The notes: a model not told the origin generated them from the sequence alone. A DNA stretch of 64,000 bases from Nocardia wallacei (GCF_029869545.1 NZ_JARWQD010000125.1:1-64000); one strand, 5' to 3'; counted from the stretch's first letter, positions 54,288 to 63,820 are shown. Numbers and translations: made by a program.

Positions 54288-54535
54288 CCGAGACCTCCGT
54301 TGCCGAACCGCTGCGAGTTAATTCAGAATATGAAATTCTTGTTCGACGCTAGCACTGATCGGCGCGGAGCGGGAGTCGATGCGCCCGGCGCCCGGAATTT
54401 TGCGGCAAACCGCTGTGCGACCCGGTCGCGCTGATGTATCGTCGGTCACACTGTAATGCCAATAGTTGCCCATCCAGTCAACTCGGCATCGTTCGCAGTG
54501 CGCGAGCAGTCCACTGGAGGAGCGATGGAGGACCG
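54288..54535. other. divergent intergenic region, GMC operon/mce operon
   Basis: A 248-bp region without a credible gene. AGAAT-ATGAA-ATTCT at 54325-54339 is a perfect 5-5-5 inverted repeat close to the GMC gene, and a weak copy of the island operator lies at 54436-54456 near the mce start. It must contain promoters in both directions. Confidence 0.6.
54436..54456. promoter_or_regulatory. possible island operator before mce operon (weak)
   Basis: GTATCGTCG and ACACTGTAA are spaced by GTC with the 12-bp period. The second unit matches the 9-mer at 8 of 9 positions, the first only partly. If real, lipid import would be under the control of the same regulator as the catabolic island. Confidence 0.35.
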
Positions 54536-55360
54536 ATGGAGCCGCCACCGGCGTGGAACATAGTGCGCCGCAATTTTTCCGACACGGTGCTGACCAGCAT
54601 CGCCACGCTGGGGCGGGCCCTGCGGATGAGTGTGCACGCGATCCGGATCGGCAGCGTCGATATGGCCCGGATGCGGTTCCAGGTGCACGAAACCCTCACG
54701 CAGGCATGGTTTTTGATAAAGGTGACCGGCATCCCGAGCGTGTTGATGGCGATTCCGTTCGGGGTGATCGTTTCCGCGCAGGTCGGGAATATCGTGTCGC
54801 AGTTGGGCGCGGATTCGATGATCGGTGCGGCCGGTGGGCTGGGCGTGATCAAGCAGGGAGCCCCGATGGCCAGCGCGCTGATGCTCGGCGGCGCGGGCGC
54901 CGCGGCGATCGCGGCCGATCTCGGAGCACGGACGGTGCGCGAGGAAGTCGACGCGCTGCGGGTGATGGGCGTGGATCCCGTGCAGCGGCTGGTGGTTCCG
55001 CGGATCGTGGCGATGATGCTGGTGGCGCCCCTGCTCACCATTCTCATCGTGGTGGTCGGCATCGGTTCGGGCTTCCTTGTCGCCGTCGCCGCGATGGACG
55101 TCACCCCGGGCAGCTACTGGTCGTCGTTCGGCGCCTTCACCACTCCGGTGGACATCTGGGTAGCGCTGATCAAGGCGCTGCTGTTCGGGTTCCTGGTCGT
55201 CGTGGTCGCATGCCAGCGAGGGCTGGAAGCCAAGGGGGGTCCGCGCGGCGTCGCCGACGGCGTGAACGCGGCGGTGGTGATGTCGGTCGCCGTGGTCACC
55301 GTGTTGAATACGGCGATTACGCAGGTGGTGACCATGTTCTTCCCGGTGAGGATGGCATGA
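54536..55360 (+). CDS. yrbEA: YrbE/MlaE-family ABC transporter permease (first)
   Basis: A 274-residue integral membrane permease of Mce transporters, with the MlaE fold. Five hydrophobic stretches are visible from about residue 60 on, and the conserved EVDALRVMGVDPVQRLVVPR loop contacts the cytoplasmic ATPase. It forms with the second permease the inner-membrane channel for lipids brought by the MCE proteins. ATG at 54536 is preceded by GATGGAGGAC. It overlaps the second permease gene by ATGA, and the whole operon up to 63130 is one unit. Confidence 0.92.
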   Translation: MEPPPAWNIVRRNFSDTVLTSIATLGRALRMSVHAIRIGSVDMARMRFQVHETLTQAWFLIKVTGIPSVLMAIPFGVIVSAQVGNIVSQLGADSMIGAAGGLGVIKQGAPMASALMLGGAGAAAIAADLGARTVREEVDALRVMGVDPVQRLVVPRIVAMMLVAPLLTILIVVVGIGSGFLVAVAAMDVTPGSYWSSFGAFTTPVDIWVALIKALLFGFLVVVVACQRGLEAKGGPRGVADGVNAAVVMSVAVVTVLNTAITQVVTMFFPVRMA

Positions 55361-56223
55361 TGACGGCCTCGCCCTACGCTCCGCCGGGCTTGCGACGGGT
55401 AGGCCGGTTGCGCCGCCGGATCCATCCCTGGGCGCCGGTCGAATCGGTCGGGTTCGTGCTGGGGTTCGTGTGGCAGGCAGTCTCGGCGGTGCCGTACACG
55501 CTCGTGCATTATCGGCGCCAGACGGTCATGGTGATCACGGATATGACCTGGGGCCGTGGCTCGGTGATCGTCGGCGGCGGGGTGGTGCCGCTGATGCTGC
55601 TGATGGGGGCGGCGATGGGCGCCTCGATCGGTATCGAGGCGTACAGCGCGCTGAACCTGCTGGCACTGGGACAGCTCAGCGGTCTGATCTCGGCGTTCGG
55701 CGTGACGCGGGAACTGGCGCCGATCGCGGCGGGGGTGGGGTTCGCGGCGCAGGCCGGGTGCCGGATGACCGCGGAGATCGGATCGATGCGGATCTCGGAG
55801 GAGATCGACGCGATCGAGTCCCTCGCGGTCCGATCGGTGCCGTTCGTGGTGACCACCCGGGTCATCGCCGGAATCGTCGCGGTGGCACCGGCTTTCGTGG
55901 TGGCGCTGATCCTGGCCTACTTCTCGTGCCAGTTGATCGTGACGACGGTGCACGACACACCATCGGGCACCTACGATCACTATTTCGATCAGTTCGTGCT
56001 GGGCTGGGACGTGGTCGCCGCCACCGTCAAGGTGATCGTGTTCGCGATCGCGGTCGTGCTGATCCATTGCTATCAGGGCTATTTCGCCACCGGCGGCCCC
56101 GAAGGGGTGGGCACGGCCTCGGGGCGGGCGGTGCGGGCGAGCCTGGTCTCGATCATCGCGTTGGACATGGTCGCCACGATCGTGTTGTGGGGGTTCCAGT
56201 CTCCGATCACGTTCACGGGGTGA
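55357..56223 (+). CDS. yrbEB: YrbE/MlaE-family ABC transporter permease (second)
   Basis: A 288-residue MlaE-type permease, the second subunit of the pair. The EEIDAIESLAVRSVPFVVTTR segment is its ATPase-contact loop, and FGVTRELAPIAAGVGFAAQ is the conserved membrane region. The start has two adjacent ATG codons, of which the first overlaps the previous stop. It precedes mceA by 4 bp, the usual gene order of mce operons (yrbEA, yrbEB, mceA to mceF). Confidence 0.92.
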   Translation: MMTASPYAPPGLRRVGRLRRRIHPWAPVESVGFVLGFVWQAVSAVPYTLVHYRRQTVMVITDMTWGRGSVIVGGGVVPLMLLMGAAMGASIGIEAYSALNLLALGQLSGLISAFGVTRELAPIAAGVGFAAQAGCRMTAEIGSMRISEEIDAIESLAVRSVPFVVTTRVIAGIVAVAPAFVVALILAYFSCQLIVTTVHDTPSGTYDHYFDQFVLGWDVVAATVKVIVFAIAVVLIHCYQGYFATGGPEGVGTASGRAVRASLVSIIALDMVATIVLWGFQSPITFTG

Positions 56224-56227
56224 CGCC

Positions 56228-57286
56228 GTGCCTGCCTATATTCTTCCCGGTACCGAGGTCGGGCCGCGCCGTGCCCGCATCATCGGCGTCGTCGCGATAG
56301 TGTGTGCGGTCGTTGCCGCCCTGGTGTGGCGAGGGTTCCCGGACTCCGAACCGGCCGGGCAGATCGAGATCTCGTTGATCACCGCGCAGGTCGGCGAGGG
56401 CGTCGCACCGGGGACGGATGTGCGGCTCGACGGGGTGCGCGTCGGCTCGGTGTCCTCGATCGACGGTCTCGGACCCGGAAGGCAGCGAATCGGCTTGAGC
56501 CTGCGGGATTCTCAGGTGGTCGGCCTCACCGAGGGGCTGAGCGTGGATTACGCGACGGGCAACCTGTTCGGAATCAGCGCGGTCGACCTCCATCCGGGCG
56601 GTGGTGGTGCGAAGCTGACGGGCGGATCCGTCATCGATCTGACCGGCCGCAACGCTGACCGGCTCAAAGACGCGACGCTGTCGACGCTGTTGGAGTCGAC
56701 CGGTGGGCTCACCGCGGACGTGCTGACCCCGAAATTGGCCGCGCTGCTGGCGACGGCGGCGCGCGACGTGCGGGCGCTGAGCCCGATACTGCAGGCCATC
56801 GGCACCACGGTGCGATCGTTCACCGACACCCGGCTGCTGCCCACCGCACTGCTGCTGGACCGATTCGGATCGACGCTGGAGGGGGTTCCCGCGGCGCTGA
56901 CGGGCGGGCTCACGGTGGTGCACTCGGTCTATACGAACCAATACCTGTCGACCCCCGAGCACATGACTCGATACGGCCGGTTGTTCGCCGAAATCCAGAA
57001 TCAGCTGCTGCCCACGGCCACGCGGACCGCCTACACCGGCCAGCACTATTTCTCCGGGCTGATGCCCATGACGACCGCGATCCTCGACCGGCTGTCGGCG
57101 TCGGTCGGCACGCCGCAGCGTTCGGCCGACCAGCTGGGCGACCTGCTGGAACGCCTGGGCGCGGCATTCCACGACACTCCGAACGGGCCGATGCTCAACG
57201 CCAGCGTCGACCTCGAGGTGGTGCCCGCGCTCGCGGCGCCGCTGTCGACGATGCTCGGACTGCATCCCGCGCCGGGAGGTCGCTGA
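56228..57286 (+). CDS. mceA: MCE-family protein MceA
   Basis: A 352-residue Mce protein with one N-terminal membrane anchor (about residues 18-37) and then the MCE domain beginning ISLITAQVGEGVAPGTDVRLDG, in which VRVGSVSSIDG is the family turn. A long helical region follows that in Mce complexes builds the lipid tunnel across the periplasm. GTG start. It lacks an RGD-type or long collagen-like tail and ends with a short proline-containing segment. Confidence 0.9.
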   Translation: MPAYILPGTEVGPRRARIIGVVAIVCAVVAALVWRGFPDSEPAGQIEISLITAQVGEGVAPGTDVRLDGVRVGSVSSIDGLGPGRQRIGLSLRDSQVVGLTEGLSVDYATGNLFGISAVDLHPGGGGAKLTGGSVIDLTGRNADRLKDATLSTLLESTGGLTADVLTPKLAALLATAARDVRALSPILQAIGTTVRSFTDTRLLPTALLLDRFGSTLEGVPAALTGGLTVVHSVYTNQYLSTPEHMTRYGRLFAEIQNQLLPTATRTAYTGQHYFSGLMPMTTAILDRLSASVGTPQRSADQLGDLLERLGAAFHDTPNGPMLNASVDLEVVPALAAPLSTMLGLHPAPGGR

Positions 57287-58290
57287 TGTCGACACGGTCG
57301 CTGCTGTTTCGAGTCTCGATCTTCGTCGCGGTCATGGCTGTCGCGTTGATCGGCGTCTTCCGCGTTCTCGAACGGCCCGTGGCGGGCGAGACCGTGACCT
57401 ACACGGCCCGATTCACCGATGCCAACGGTCTGCGCCTGGGCGACGACGTGCGGATGTACGGGGTGCAGGTCGGCAAGGTCGGTGCGGTCGAACTGGAGGG
57501 AAACCTTGCGCGGGTGCGCTTTACGGTGACCCGGGACCATGAGGTGTTCACCGACAGCAAGGTGGCGATCCGGTATCAGAATCTGACGGGGTTCCGATAT
57601 CTGGAGATCCAGCAGCCCGATCGTCCGAGCCCACCGCGTCGGCCGGAGGCGGTGTTCGAGCCGTCGGAAACGGTGCCGTCCTTCGACATCACGACCTTGT
57701 TCAAGGGACTGCAACCCGTGCTGGCGGAGTTGTCGCCCGATGATCTGAACCAGTTCGCGACCAGCCTGCTGGCGTTGATCCAAGGGGACGGAACGGGTTT
57801 GGGTCCGGCGCTGGGCGCGATCGAGAAGCTGAGCCGCTACGCCGCGGATCGGCAGGCGATATTGTCGGCGCTGGTGGCCAACCTGGCCGAGGTCTCGGTG
57901 CACCTGGGCGGTAAGGCGGGCAACTCGATCCAGCTGCTGAGCAATCTGACGAATCTGTTCACCGCGATCACCGAGAAGCTGCCGGGGCTGGCCGATTTCG
58001 GGCTTGCGATACCGCCGGTGCTGCAGCCGCTACGAAACCTGCTGACCGTGCTGGGAATCACCGGCGAGCGCAACAGAGATCTGGATGCTCTGCTGCGCCG
58101 GGCATTTCCGGCACCGCGGGAGGCCGCGGCCGTATTCGGGCGACTGCCCGGACTGATTCAGACGATCGCGGCGACCTTGCCACCGACCGGTCCCGACGCG
58201 GCGATGACCTGTGCGCAGGGCGTGGCGGTGGCGCCGGCGCCGCTGCAGATCCTCATTGCCGGACAAAGGATCACGCTATGCCATCGATAG
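57286..58290 (+). CDS. mceB: MCE-family protein MceB
   Basis: A 334-residue Mce protein. The N-terminal anchor spans about residues 8-28, the MCE domain contains DANGLRLGDDVRMYGVQVGKV and QNLTGFRYLEI, and the helical domain follows. The C-terminus ends RITLCHR, a short cysteine-containing tail common to MceB proteins. Its ATG shares a base with the mceA stop and its end overlaps mceC by 13 bp. Confidence 0.9.
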   Translation: MSTRSLLFRVSIFVAVMAVALIGVFRVLERPVAGETVTYTARFTDANGLRLGDDVRMYGVQVGKVGAVELEGNLARVRFTVTRDHEVFTDSKVAIRYQNLTGFRYLEIQQPDRPSPPRRPEAVFEPSETVPSFDITTLFKGLQPVLAELSPDDLNQFATSLLALIQGDGTGLGPALGAIEKLSRYAADRQAILSALVANLAEVSVHLGGKAGNSIQLLSNLTNLFTAITEKLPGLADFGLAIPPVLQPLRNLLTVLGITGERNRDLDALLRRAFPAPREAAAVFGRLPGLIQTIAATLPPTGPDAAMTCAQGVAVAPAPLQILIAGQRITLCHR

Positions 58291-59318
58291 CCCGCCCCCG
58301 GTGGATGCGGCGCCTCGCCCTCCGCTCGCTGCTCGCCACGAAGTCCGAATATGATGCCGAATTGCGCTGGGGCGCAGCCGGAATCTGCGGTGTGCTGATC
58401 TTGGTCGCCGCGATAGGTGCGGTGTACGTCACCGGCACGACCCCGGAGCGGACCTATGCCGCGGATATGGCGCAAGCCGGCGGCATCCGCCCCGGCGACG
58501 ACGTACGCGTGGCCGGGATACCGGTGGGAAAGGTGAAATCTCTGGCATTGCTGCCGGATCGGGTCCGAATGCGGTTCACCGTCGAGGACAAGGTGTTCGT
58601 GGGCGATCAGACCACCCTCGATCTCCGCATGCTGACCGTCGTCGGCGGCTACTACCTGGCTGTCCAACCCGCGGGAACGAAATCCCTGGGTTCGACGGTG
58701 ATTCCGCAGCAGCGAGTCGGGCTGCCCTACAACCTGACTCAGGTGTTCCAGGACGCCGTGGAACCCGTGCGGCGGCTCGACGGCACCGTGCTCCGGGAGA
58801 ACCTCGCGGCACTGGCGACATCGATCGACAGGAGCCCGGATTCGGTCCGCGCCGCGGTGCAGGCGGCCGACAGCCTGGTCGAGATCATGAACAAGCAGAA
58901 CGCCGACATCTCGCAGACACTCGCGATGGCCGATGAGTATCTGACCGCGCTGAACGCCCATTCCGATGTGCTCGCGCAGTTGGTGAGAACGTTGTTCGGA
59001 CTGGAGAACATCGTCGAGAACAACAAGATCCAGGTCCATCACGCCCTCGACGACCTGGCCACGATCCTGGCCGACCTGGGCCCGCTGGGCCGGATCTGGG
59101 ACGAGACGCTGAAACAGCGGGCACAACCCCTCGCCGACGCGATTCCGCAACTGCAGCAACTCGGCGACCGGCTGGGCGAACTGCTGGACTCACTGCACAC
59201 CCTGGAACAACGATTGCTGCCCCTGCTGCCGCCGGGTGACGGCGTGCGGATCGACCAGTCGGCCGCAACGATCCGAGCCACCAGTTTCTGTGTGCCCGTA
59301 CCGGGAAGCGAGTGCTGA
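58278..59318 (+). CDS. mceC: MCE-family protein MceC
   Basis: A 346-residue Mce protein with a membrane anchor at about residues 33-54 after a basic N-terminus, an MCE domain with AGGIRPGDDVRVAGIPVGKV and TVVGGYYLAV, and an alpha-helical region rich in heptad-like repeats (about 150-320). The gene overlaps both neighbours. It is one of the six different MCE chains that assemble into the hexameric conduit. Confidence 0.9.
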   Translation: MPSIARPRWMRRLALRSLLATKSEYDAELRWGAAGICGVLILVAAIGAVYVTGTTPERTYAADMAQAGGIRPGDDVRVAGIPVGKVKSLALLPDRVRMRFTVEDKVFVGDQTTLDLRMLTVVGGYYLAVQPAGTKSLGSTVIPQQRVGLPYNLTQVFQDAVEPVRRLDGTVLRENLAALATSIDRSPDSVRAAVQAADSLVEIMNKQNADISQTLAMADEYLTALNAHSDVLAQLVRTLFGLENIVENNKIQVHHALDDLATILADLGPLGRIWDETLKQRAQPLADAIPQLQQLGDRLGELLDSLHTLEQRLLPLLPPGDGVRIDQSAATIRATSFCVPVPGSEC

Positions 59319-60421
59319 TGCTGAAACGAATCCTGGGGTCGCGCGGGCTCATGTCCTTCGTTGTGGTAGCCGTCCTGGTCGCGGCGGCCGCGATCGCGGT
59401 GCAGCTCAACAGATCCGGGCCTGCGATGCGCTCGTACTGCGCGCTGATGCCCGACGCGATCGGGCTGTACCAGGGCAGTGCGGTCACCATCATGGGCGTC
59501 CCGATCGGCCGGGTCACCGAGATCGCGCCCGACGCCGGAACCGCCCGAGTGCGTTTCACCGTCCCGGCCGACCGAAAACTGTCTCCCGATGTCGGCGCGG
59601 TCACCGTCAGCGACACGCTCATCGCCGATCGCAAACTCGCACTCGTCGGCGCCGAACCCCAGGGCCCGGGCTGGGATTCGGACCGCTGCATCACCAGAAC
59701 CCTGACGCCCAAGAGCCTGTCCCAGACCTTCGACGCGCTCGGTCGACTCGGGCGCCAGCTCAGCGATTCGGGACAGGGGGATCAGGCCGACGCGATCGGC
59801 GCCGGTCTCGCCGCCCTGGACCGAGCCACCGCGGGTTCCGGCGACCAGATCAACACCCTGGTCCTGCAACTGAGCAACGCACTCTCCGCTCCGGACGCGG
59901 CCGTCGGCCATATCGGCAGGCTGCTGGACGCGCTCACCGAGCTCACCCATCGCGCCCGTGGCGGCTGGCCCACCCTGCAGATCGTCGTGACCGACCTGAC
60001 CCGGACCTTCGCCGACATCAACACCCTCGAATTTCCCCAGATCGTCCGCGTCGTGGCGAATGTGGTCGACGTGCTGCCCCAGCTCAACGACGTGGTGATG
60101 ATGGTCGGATCACCGGCGCTGCGTGCGATCGATTCGATTCCGAATCTGCCGCAACTGATTTCGGCCGGGGTGGGATCGCTCTCGGAGGTCATCCGGATGG
60201 CCCCGGCGATCGCCGCCGGGTTCGCCGAGTCCATCGATACCGCCACCGGGCGTCCGACCATCGGTTACGCACCACCGAAACTGGCGCTCCCGCAACCGGC
60301 CACGGGCGCGGTCTGCGCGTCTGTGCAGGCGATCACGGGGCAGGGCTGCCGGACTGCCGACGACGGGTCGGTCACGGTACCGAGCCTGCCGGCGCTCGTC
60401 GCGGCGGTGAGTGCGAAATGA
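59318..60421 (+). CDS. mceD: MCE-family protein MceD
   Basis: A 367-residue Mce protein: anchor at about residues 11-29, MCE domain with PDAIGLYQGSAVTIMGVPIGRV, then a helical tunnel region and a C-terminal stretch with two cysteines (in VCASVQAITGQGCR), typical of this position. ATG at 59318 shares a base with the mceC stop; the GTG six bases upstream is less likely. Confidence 0.9.
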   Translation: MLKRILGSRGLMSFVVVAVLVAAAAIAVQLNRSGPAMRSYCALMPDAIGLYQGSAVTIMGVPIGRVTEIAPDAGTARVRFTVPADRKLSPDVGAVTVSDTLIADRKLALVGAEPQGPGWDSDRCITRTLTPKSLSQTFDALGRLGRQLSDSGQGDQADAIGAGLAALDRATAGSGDQINTLVLQLSNALSAPDAAVGHIGRLLDALTELTHRARGGWPTLQIVVTDLTRTFADINTLEFPQIVRVVANVVDVLPQLNDVVMMVGSPALRAIDSIPNLPQLISAGVGSLSEVIRMAPAIAAGFAESIDTATGRPTIGYAPPKLALPQPATGAVCASVQAITGQGCRTADDGSVTVPSLPALVAAVSAK

Positions 60422-61515
60422 TGCGTCTCCCAGCGGTATTGCGCCGCACCGGCACACACGCGGCGATAGCGGTGACCATGGCGGTGGGAGCCGCGGGATG
60501 CGGATTCCAACCGGCCGACGTCACCGTGCCGGGTACCGGCGTCGACGGACCGACCTACCCCTTGCGGATCGAGTTCACCGATGTGCTGAATCTGCCGCAG
60601 GGGGCCAAAGTCATCGCCGACGGTGTGCCCGTCGGGCGCCTGACGCGTGTCACCGTGGTCGGTCCGGAGGCGGACATTCCGGACCGGCCGGGACACCGGG
60701 GCTTCGTGGTCGCCGAGGTCGAGATCCGCAAGTCGGTTCGCCTCCCGGTGGGTACCACCGCTGCGCTGCGGCAGGAAACACCGCTGGGCGACGTGCACAT
60801 CGCCCTCGCCGAACCCGCCGCGCCCAATCCGGCGCAGCTGCAGGCGGACGCCACGATCCCGCTGGCCGACACCGAACAGTCGCCGACGATCGAGGACATC
60901 CTGCAGAGGTTGTCCGTCTTCGTCGGCAGCGGTGCCGTCACCGACTTCCAGGACATCGTGCAACGGATGAATACGATCCTGCCGCAGAACCCGGATGACA
61001 CTTCCCGCATCGCCGGGACCCTCGGTGCGGAACTGGCGGATCTGGCCGTGCACACCGACTCGATTCACAACCTCGTGGCGGGACTGCAAGCAACGGTCGA
61101 GGACGGATTGCTGAAGAACGCACCGGCATTCGACCAACTCCTCACGCCCGACGCGGTGCAGCACACGACCGACGTGATCAACACCACGATCGGGGTCGTT
61201 TACGTGCTCACCGCTCTCGGACCGTTCGCACCCAGCGTCACGTGGCTGGGGCCCGCGCTGCAGTCGAGCGAGCGCGCCGTGCGCGCCTTCGTCCCGATGC
61301 TGTTCGGCAGTCGCCCGCTCGACACCGGTTCACCCTCGAACCTGAAGGCACTCGTCGACCTCATCCATAACAAGATCATCCCCTTCGTGGAACACGGGCC
61401 GAAGGTGAATCTGGTGGGCGTCACCGTCGATTCATCACCCGGCGGCCCCCTGCCACCGCCACAGCGGACCGAACGAATAGTCGACACCCTGCGGATGATC
61501 GGGGCCGTGCGATGA
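60418..61515 (+). CDS. mceE: MCE-family lipoprotein MceE
   Basis: A 365-residue Mce protein with a lipoprotein signal: a basic start, a hydrophobic run and the lipobox VGAAGC, giving the lipidated C28. The MCE domain includes EFTDVLNLPQGAKVIADGVPVGRL. MceE proteins are the usual lipoprotein member (LprK type) of the operon. ATG at 60418 overlaps the mceD stop by ATGA. The helical region runs to about residue 330. Confidence 0.9.
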   Translation: MMRLPAVLRRTGTHAAIAVTMAVGAAGCGFQPADVTVPGTGVDGPTYPLRIEFTDVLNLPQGAKVIADGVPVGRLTRVTVVGPEADIPDRPGHRGFVVAEVEIRKSVRLPVGTTAALRQETPLGDVHIALAEPAAPNPAQLQADATIPLADTEQSPTIEDILQRLSVFVGSGAVTDFQDIVQRMNTILPQNPDDTSRIAGTLGAELADLAVHTDSIHNLVAGLQATVEDGLLKNAPAFDQLLTPDAVQHTTDVINTTIGVVYVLTALGPFAPSVTWLGPALQSSERAVRAFVPMLFGSRPLDTGSPSNLKALVDLIHNKIIPFVEHGPKVNLVGVTVDSSPGGPLPPPQRTERIVDTLRMIGAVR

Positions 61516-62468
61516 ATGTGCGTGCCGCAGTGTCGCTTTCGGCCATCGCCGCAGTCCTGGTGCTGGGCATCGGGTACATGACGGTGGGGGTGCTCCATGT
61601 GGATCCGCGTCGCGGCTACCTCGATGCCGAACTGCACCTGGGCAACTCGGGCGGACTGGGGGTGAATGCGCCCGTGCTGCTCGACGGTATTCGGGTCGGT
61701 CGCACGGAGCAGGTTTCCAAGCAGGCCGAAGGTGTGCTGGTGCGGTTGCGGATCGACAAGCGCTATCTCGTTCCGCTGTCCAGCAGCGTGCGGGTCGAGC
61801 AGCTTTCGGCACTCGGCGAGCCGTACGTCGAGTTCGACGCGCCGAGCGGTGCCGGACCGTATCTCGCCGACGGCCAGCGCATTGCGACCCGGCAGGTACA
61901 GGTGCCGATGACCATTACGGCGCTGTCGACGCGATTCGTCGACGTGCTGAAGCAGTTGAATCCGCAGACCATCGCGAACCTCGTCGGCACCTTCGACCGG
62001 GCACTGTCGGGTACCGACGCGGCCATGCAAACCCTGGAACGGTCGACCACGCTGCTGGCGGCCACGCTGCTCAGCCGCGCCGACGCCACCCGCCGACTCT
62101 TCGGCGACATCCAAGCCTTGGGCGGCAACATCGACTGGCTCGGCCCGTCGCTGAGTACCAGTGGGCCGCAATTCGGTGAATTCGGCAAGTCACTGAGCGA
62201 CGTCGTGCAACAAGCGTCGACGCTCGTCGAAAGTCGGCCGGTAGCGGACTATTTCACCGGTGACGGGCTCACACCGTTCCTGGACAGGCTGACGGATTTC
62301 ATGAACAAGATCGGTCCCAGCGTCGCGCCGCTGGCGCCCGTGCTGCAACCCGTGGTCGCCGATGCCATCGACCGTGCTCCCCGGTTCGACCTCAGCGCCC
62401 TGATCGACCAGTCCCTGCACGGAGTCGACCCGGACGGAACCCTGCACTTCCGCATCACAACCGAATAG
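61512..62468 (+). CDS. mceF: MCE-family protein MceF
   Basis: A 318-residue Mce protein with an N-terminal anchor (about residues 7-27), an MCE domain that contains NSGGLGVNAPVLLDGIRVGRT and SALGEPYVEF, and a shorter helical region than the MceF of mycobacteria, which can exceed 400 residues. ATGA overlap with mceE. It completes the six MCE genes. Confidence 0.9.
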   Translation: MNVRAAVSLSAIAAVLVLGIGYMTVGVLHVDPRRGYLDAELHLGNSGGLGVNAPVLLDGIRVGRTEQVSKQAEGVLVRLRIDKRYLVPLSSSVRVEQLSALGEPYVEFDAPSGAGPYLADGQRIATRQVQVPMTITALSTRFVDVLKQLNPQTIANLVGTFDRALSGTDAAMQTLERSTTLLAATLLSRADATRRLFGDIQALGGNIDWLGPSLSTSGPQFGEFGKSLSDVVQQASTLVESRPVADYFTGDGLTPFLDRLTDFMNKIGPSVAPLAPVLQPVVADAIDRAPRFDLSALIDQSLHGVDPDGTLHFRITTE

Positions 62469-62509
62469 CTCACTCGGCACGACCGTTTCGACCGCAGGAG
62501 GACAGGACC

Positions 62510-63130
62510 ATGGCCATGGCAACAGACGAGGTGGCGGCGACCCCTGGCGAAGAGGACGCCGCGACGCGCGCGGCGGACCCGCCCGAGCCCGACGAGCGGC
62601 GGCGGGCGATCACGGTCTCGATCGGGCGGTCGACGGCACTGGTCGCGGTCGCGCTGGTCCTGCTGCTCGCCGGTACGGTGACCTTCGGGTGCCTGTATTG
62701 GTCGGCGCAATCGACCCTCGACCGCCGCGACGCCATCGCCGCCGACAATCGGCACGCCGAAGACATCGCCTCGGCCTACGCCCTCGGCGCCTCCACGGTC
62801 GACTACCACGACGTCAAAGGCTGGCTGACCCGGCTCAAGGCCGGGACGAGCCCCCAACTCGCCGCCAAATTCGACGCCACAGCTCCCCAGCTGGAGCAGA
62901 TCCTGATGCCACTGCAGTGGACATCCAAGGCAACACCGCAGTCCGCGACGGTCACCTCCGAATCCGGCGGCATCTACAAGGTCAATGCCTACCTCACGGT
63001 CAACTCGACGAGTGTCCAGACCCCGGACGGTGCGCAAACCACGGTCACGTACTCGATCACCATCGACCGCAACACCAACTGGACCATCACCGATGTCGGA
63101 GGCCTCCAGAACGCCCTGCCGACAAATTAG
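62510..63130 (+). CDS. Mce-associated membrane protein
   Basis: A 206-residue protein with a charged, acidic N-terminus (about 1-38), one membrane span (about 41-65) and an extracytoplasmic domain, the layout of the Mce-associated (Mas) proteins that follow mce genes and stabilise the transporter. AGGAGG lies 8 bp before the ATG. Its last codons overlap the opposite-strand remnant of a sigma-factor gene. Confidence 0.87.
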   Translation: MAMATDEVAATPGEEDAATRAADPPEPDERRRAITVSIGRSTALVAVALVLLLAGTVTFGCLYWSAQSTLDRRDAIAADNRHAEDIASAYALGASTVDYHDVKGWLTRLKAGTSPQLAAKFDATAPQLEQILMPLQWTSKATPQSATVTSESGGIYKVNAYLTVNSTSVQTPDGAQTTVTYSITIDRNTNWTITDVGGLQNALPTN

Positions 63131-63500
63131 CGGCGGCCCGAGGTGACTCGTTCAGCCGTGTCAGTCTCTGCGGGTTTGCGACGGCGTAGATCCGGGTGAT
63201 CTGCCCGTTCTCCACGACGAGGCTCAGTGCGGCAGGTTGGCCGTCGACCTCGATCCGGGCCGCGGGCGCGCCGTTGAGCCACCAGACCGCCGCCATCGGC
63301 GATCAGGACCACCTCTGGCGCCATGATCTCCATCAGTTCCCGCAGCTGCCCGGTTCGCAGCGCGAGCAGCAATCGCTCCACGACGGCCTGTTGCTCCGCT
63401 CGGCTCACCCGTACCCGCGGTCGCCGAGCCGCCACATGCCCGCGTGCTCGGCGCGCGATCTGCCGAACCGTGGCCGCGGGCCTGCCGCGGGCCTCGGCCC
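63087..63500 (-). pseudogene. remnant of SigJ/ECF41-like sigma factor gene
   Basis: Two minus-strand frames carry the end of an ECF41-type sigma factor. The first contains RGRPAATVRQIARRAR, the end of the sigma region 4, then ELMEIMAPEVVLIADGG, the start of the SnoaL-like domain. The second frame continues with LNGAPAARIEVDG and ENGQITRIYAVANPQRL, the end of that domain. About 35-40 residues are missing at the junction near 63295 and the reading frame shifts; region 2 of the sigma factor is gone. The gene is broken by deletion unless the sequence is wrong there. Confidence 0.72.
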
Positions 63501-63820
63501 GCTCATGCCCGCCACACCCACCGGCGCGGCCCGCGACGTGTCGGCCATGGGCGGCTCCTATCTCTCGACTGTGTCGTCCACAAGGCACCGGCCCACCTCG
63601 TTTTGTGACACCACAGCGACATCCGGCGGCCGATGGTGGCGCACGTCACGTAGCCGCGGTGTCACGAAGGGCCGAGCCGCGGACGTCTCATGCGTGACCA
63701 CAGCGGTCGATCTCGGATCGGGACAGGCGACCGCGGCCACGCTGGCGGCCCGGGGAGCGCGGGTGTGCTGCGCCTCCCCGAACCCGTAGACGTTGTCCGG
63801 CAACTCATCAGGAGAAACTC
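63501..63820. other. intergenic region with gene debris
   Basis: About 320 bp without an intact gene. The plus strand around 63701-63789 reads DLGSGQATAATLAARGARV before a stop, which resembles a broken dinucleotide-binding start of an oxidoreductase. GTGACACC (63605-63612) and GGTGTCAC (63658-63665) form an exact inverted repeat. Confidence 0.5.
63660..63687 (+). promoter_or_regulatory. possible ECF41-type promoter
   Basis: TGTCAC at 63660-63665 and CGTC at 63684-63687 are spaced by 18 bp. From memory ECF41 sigma factors recognise TGTCACA-N16-CGTC, so elements and distance are close to that. It points to the DoxX gene 133 bp downstream, a usual neighbour of ECF41 genes. Confidence 0.4.

Noticed and set aside
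63605..63665. GTGACACC/GGTGTCAC as ends of a transposon
   Set aside because: The enclosed 45 bp hold no gene and no target duplication is seen. One arm fits an ECF41-type -35 element better.
63558..63803. 81-codon minus-strand frame upstream of the DoxX gene
   Set aside because: No ribosome-binding site or recognisable domain, and it covers the promoter region and gene debris.
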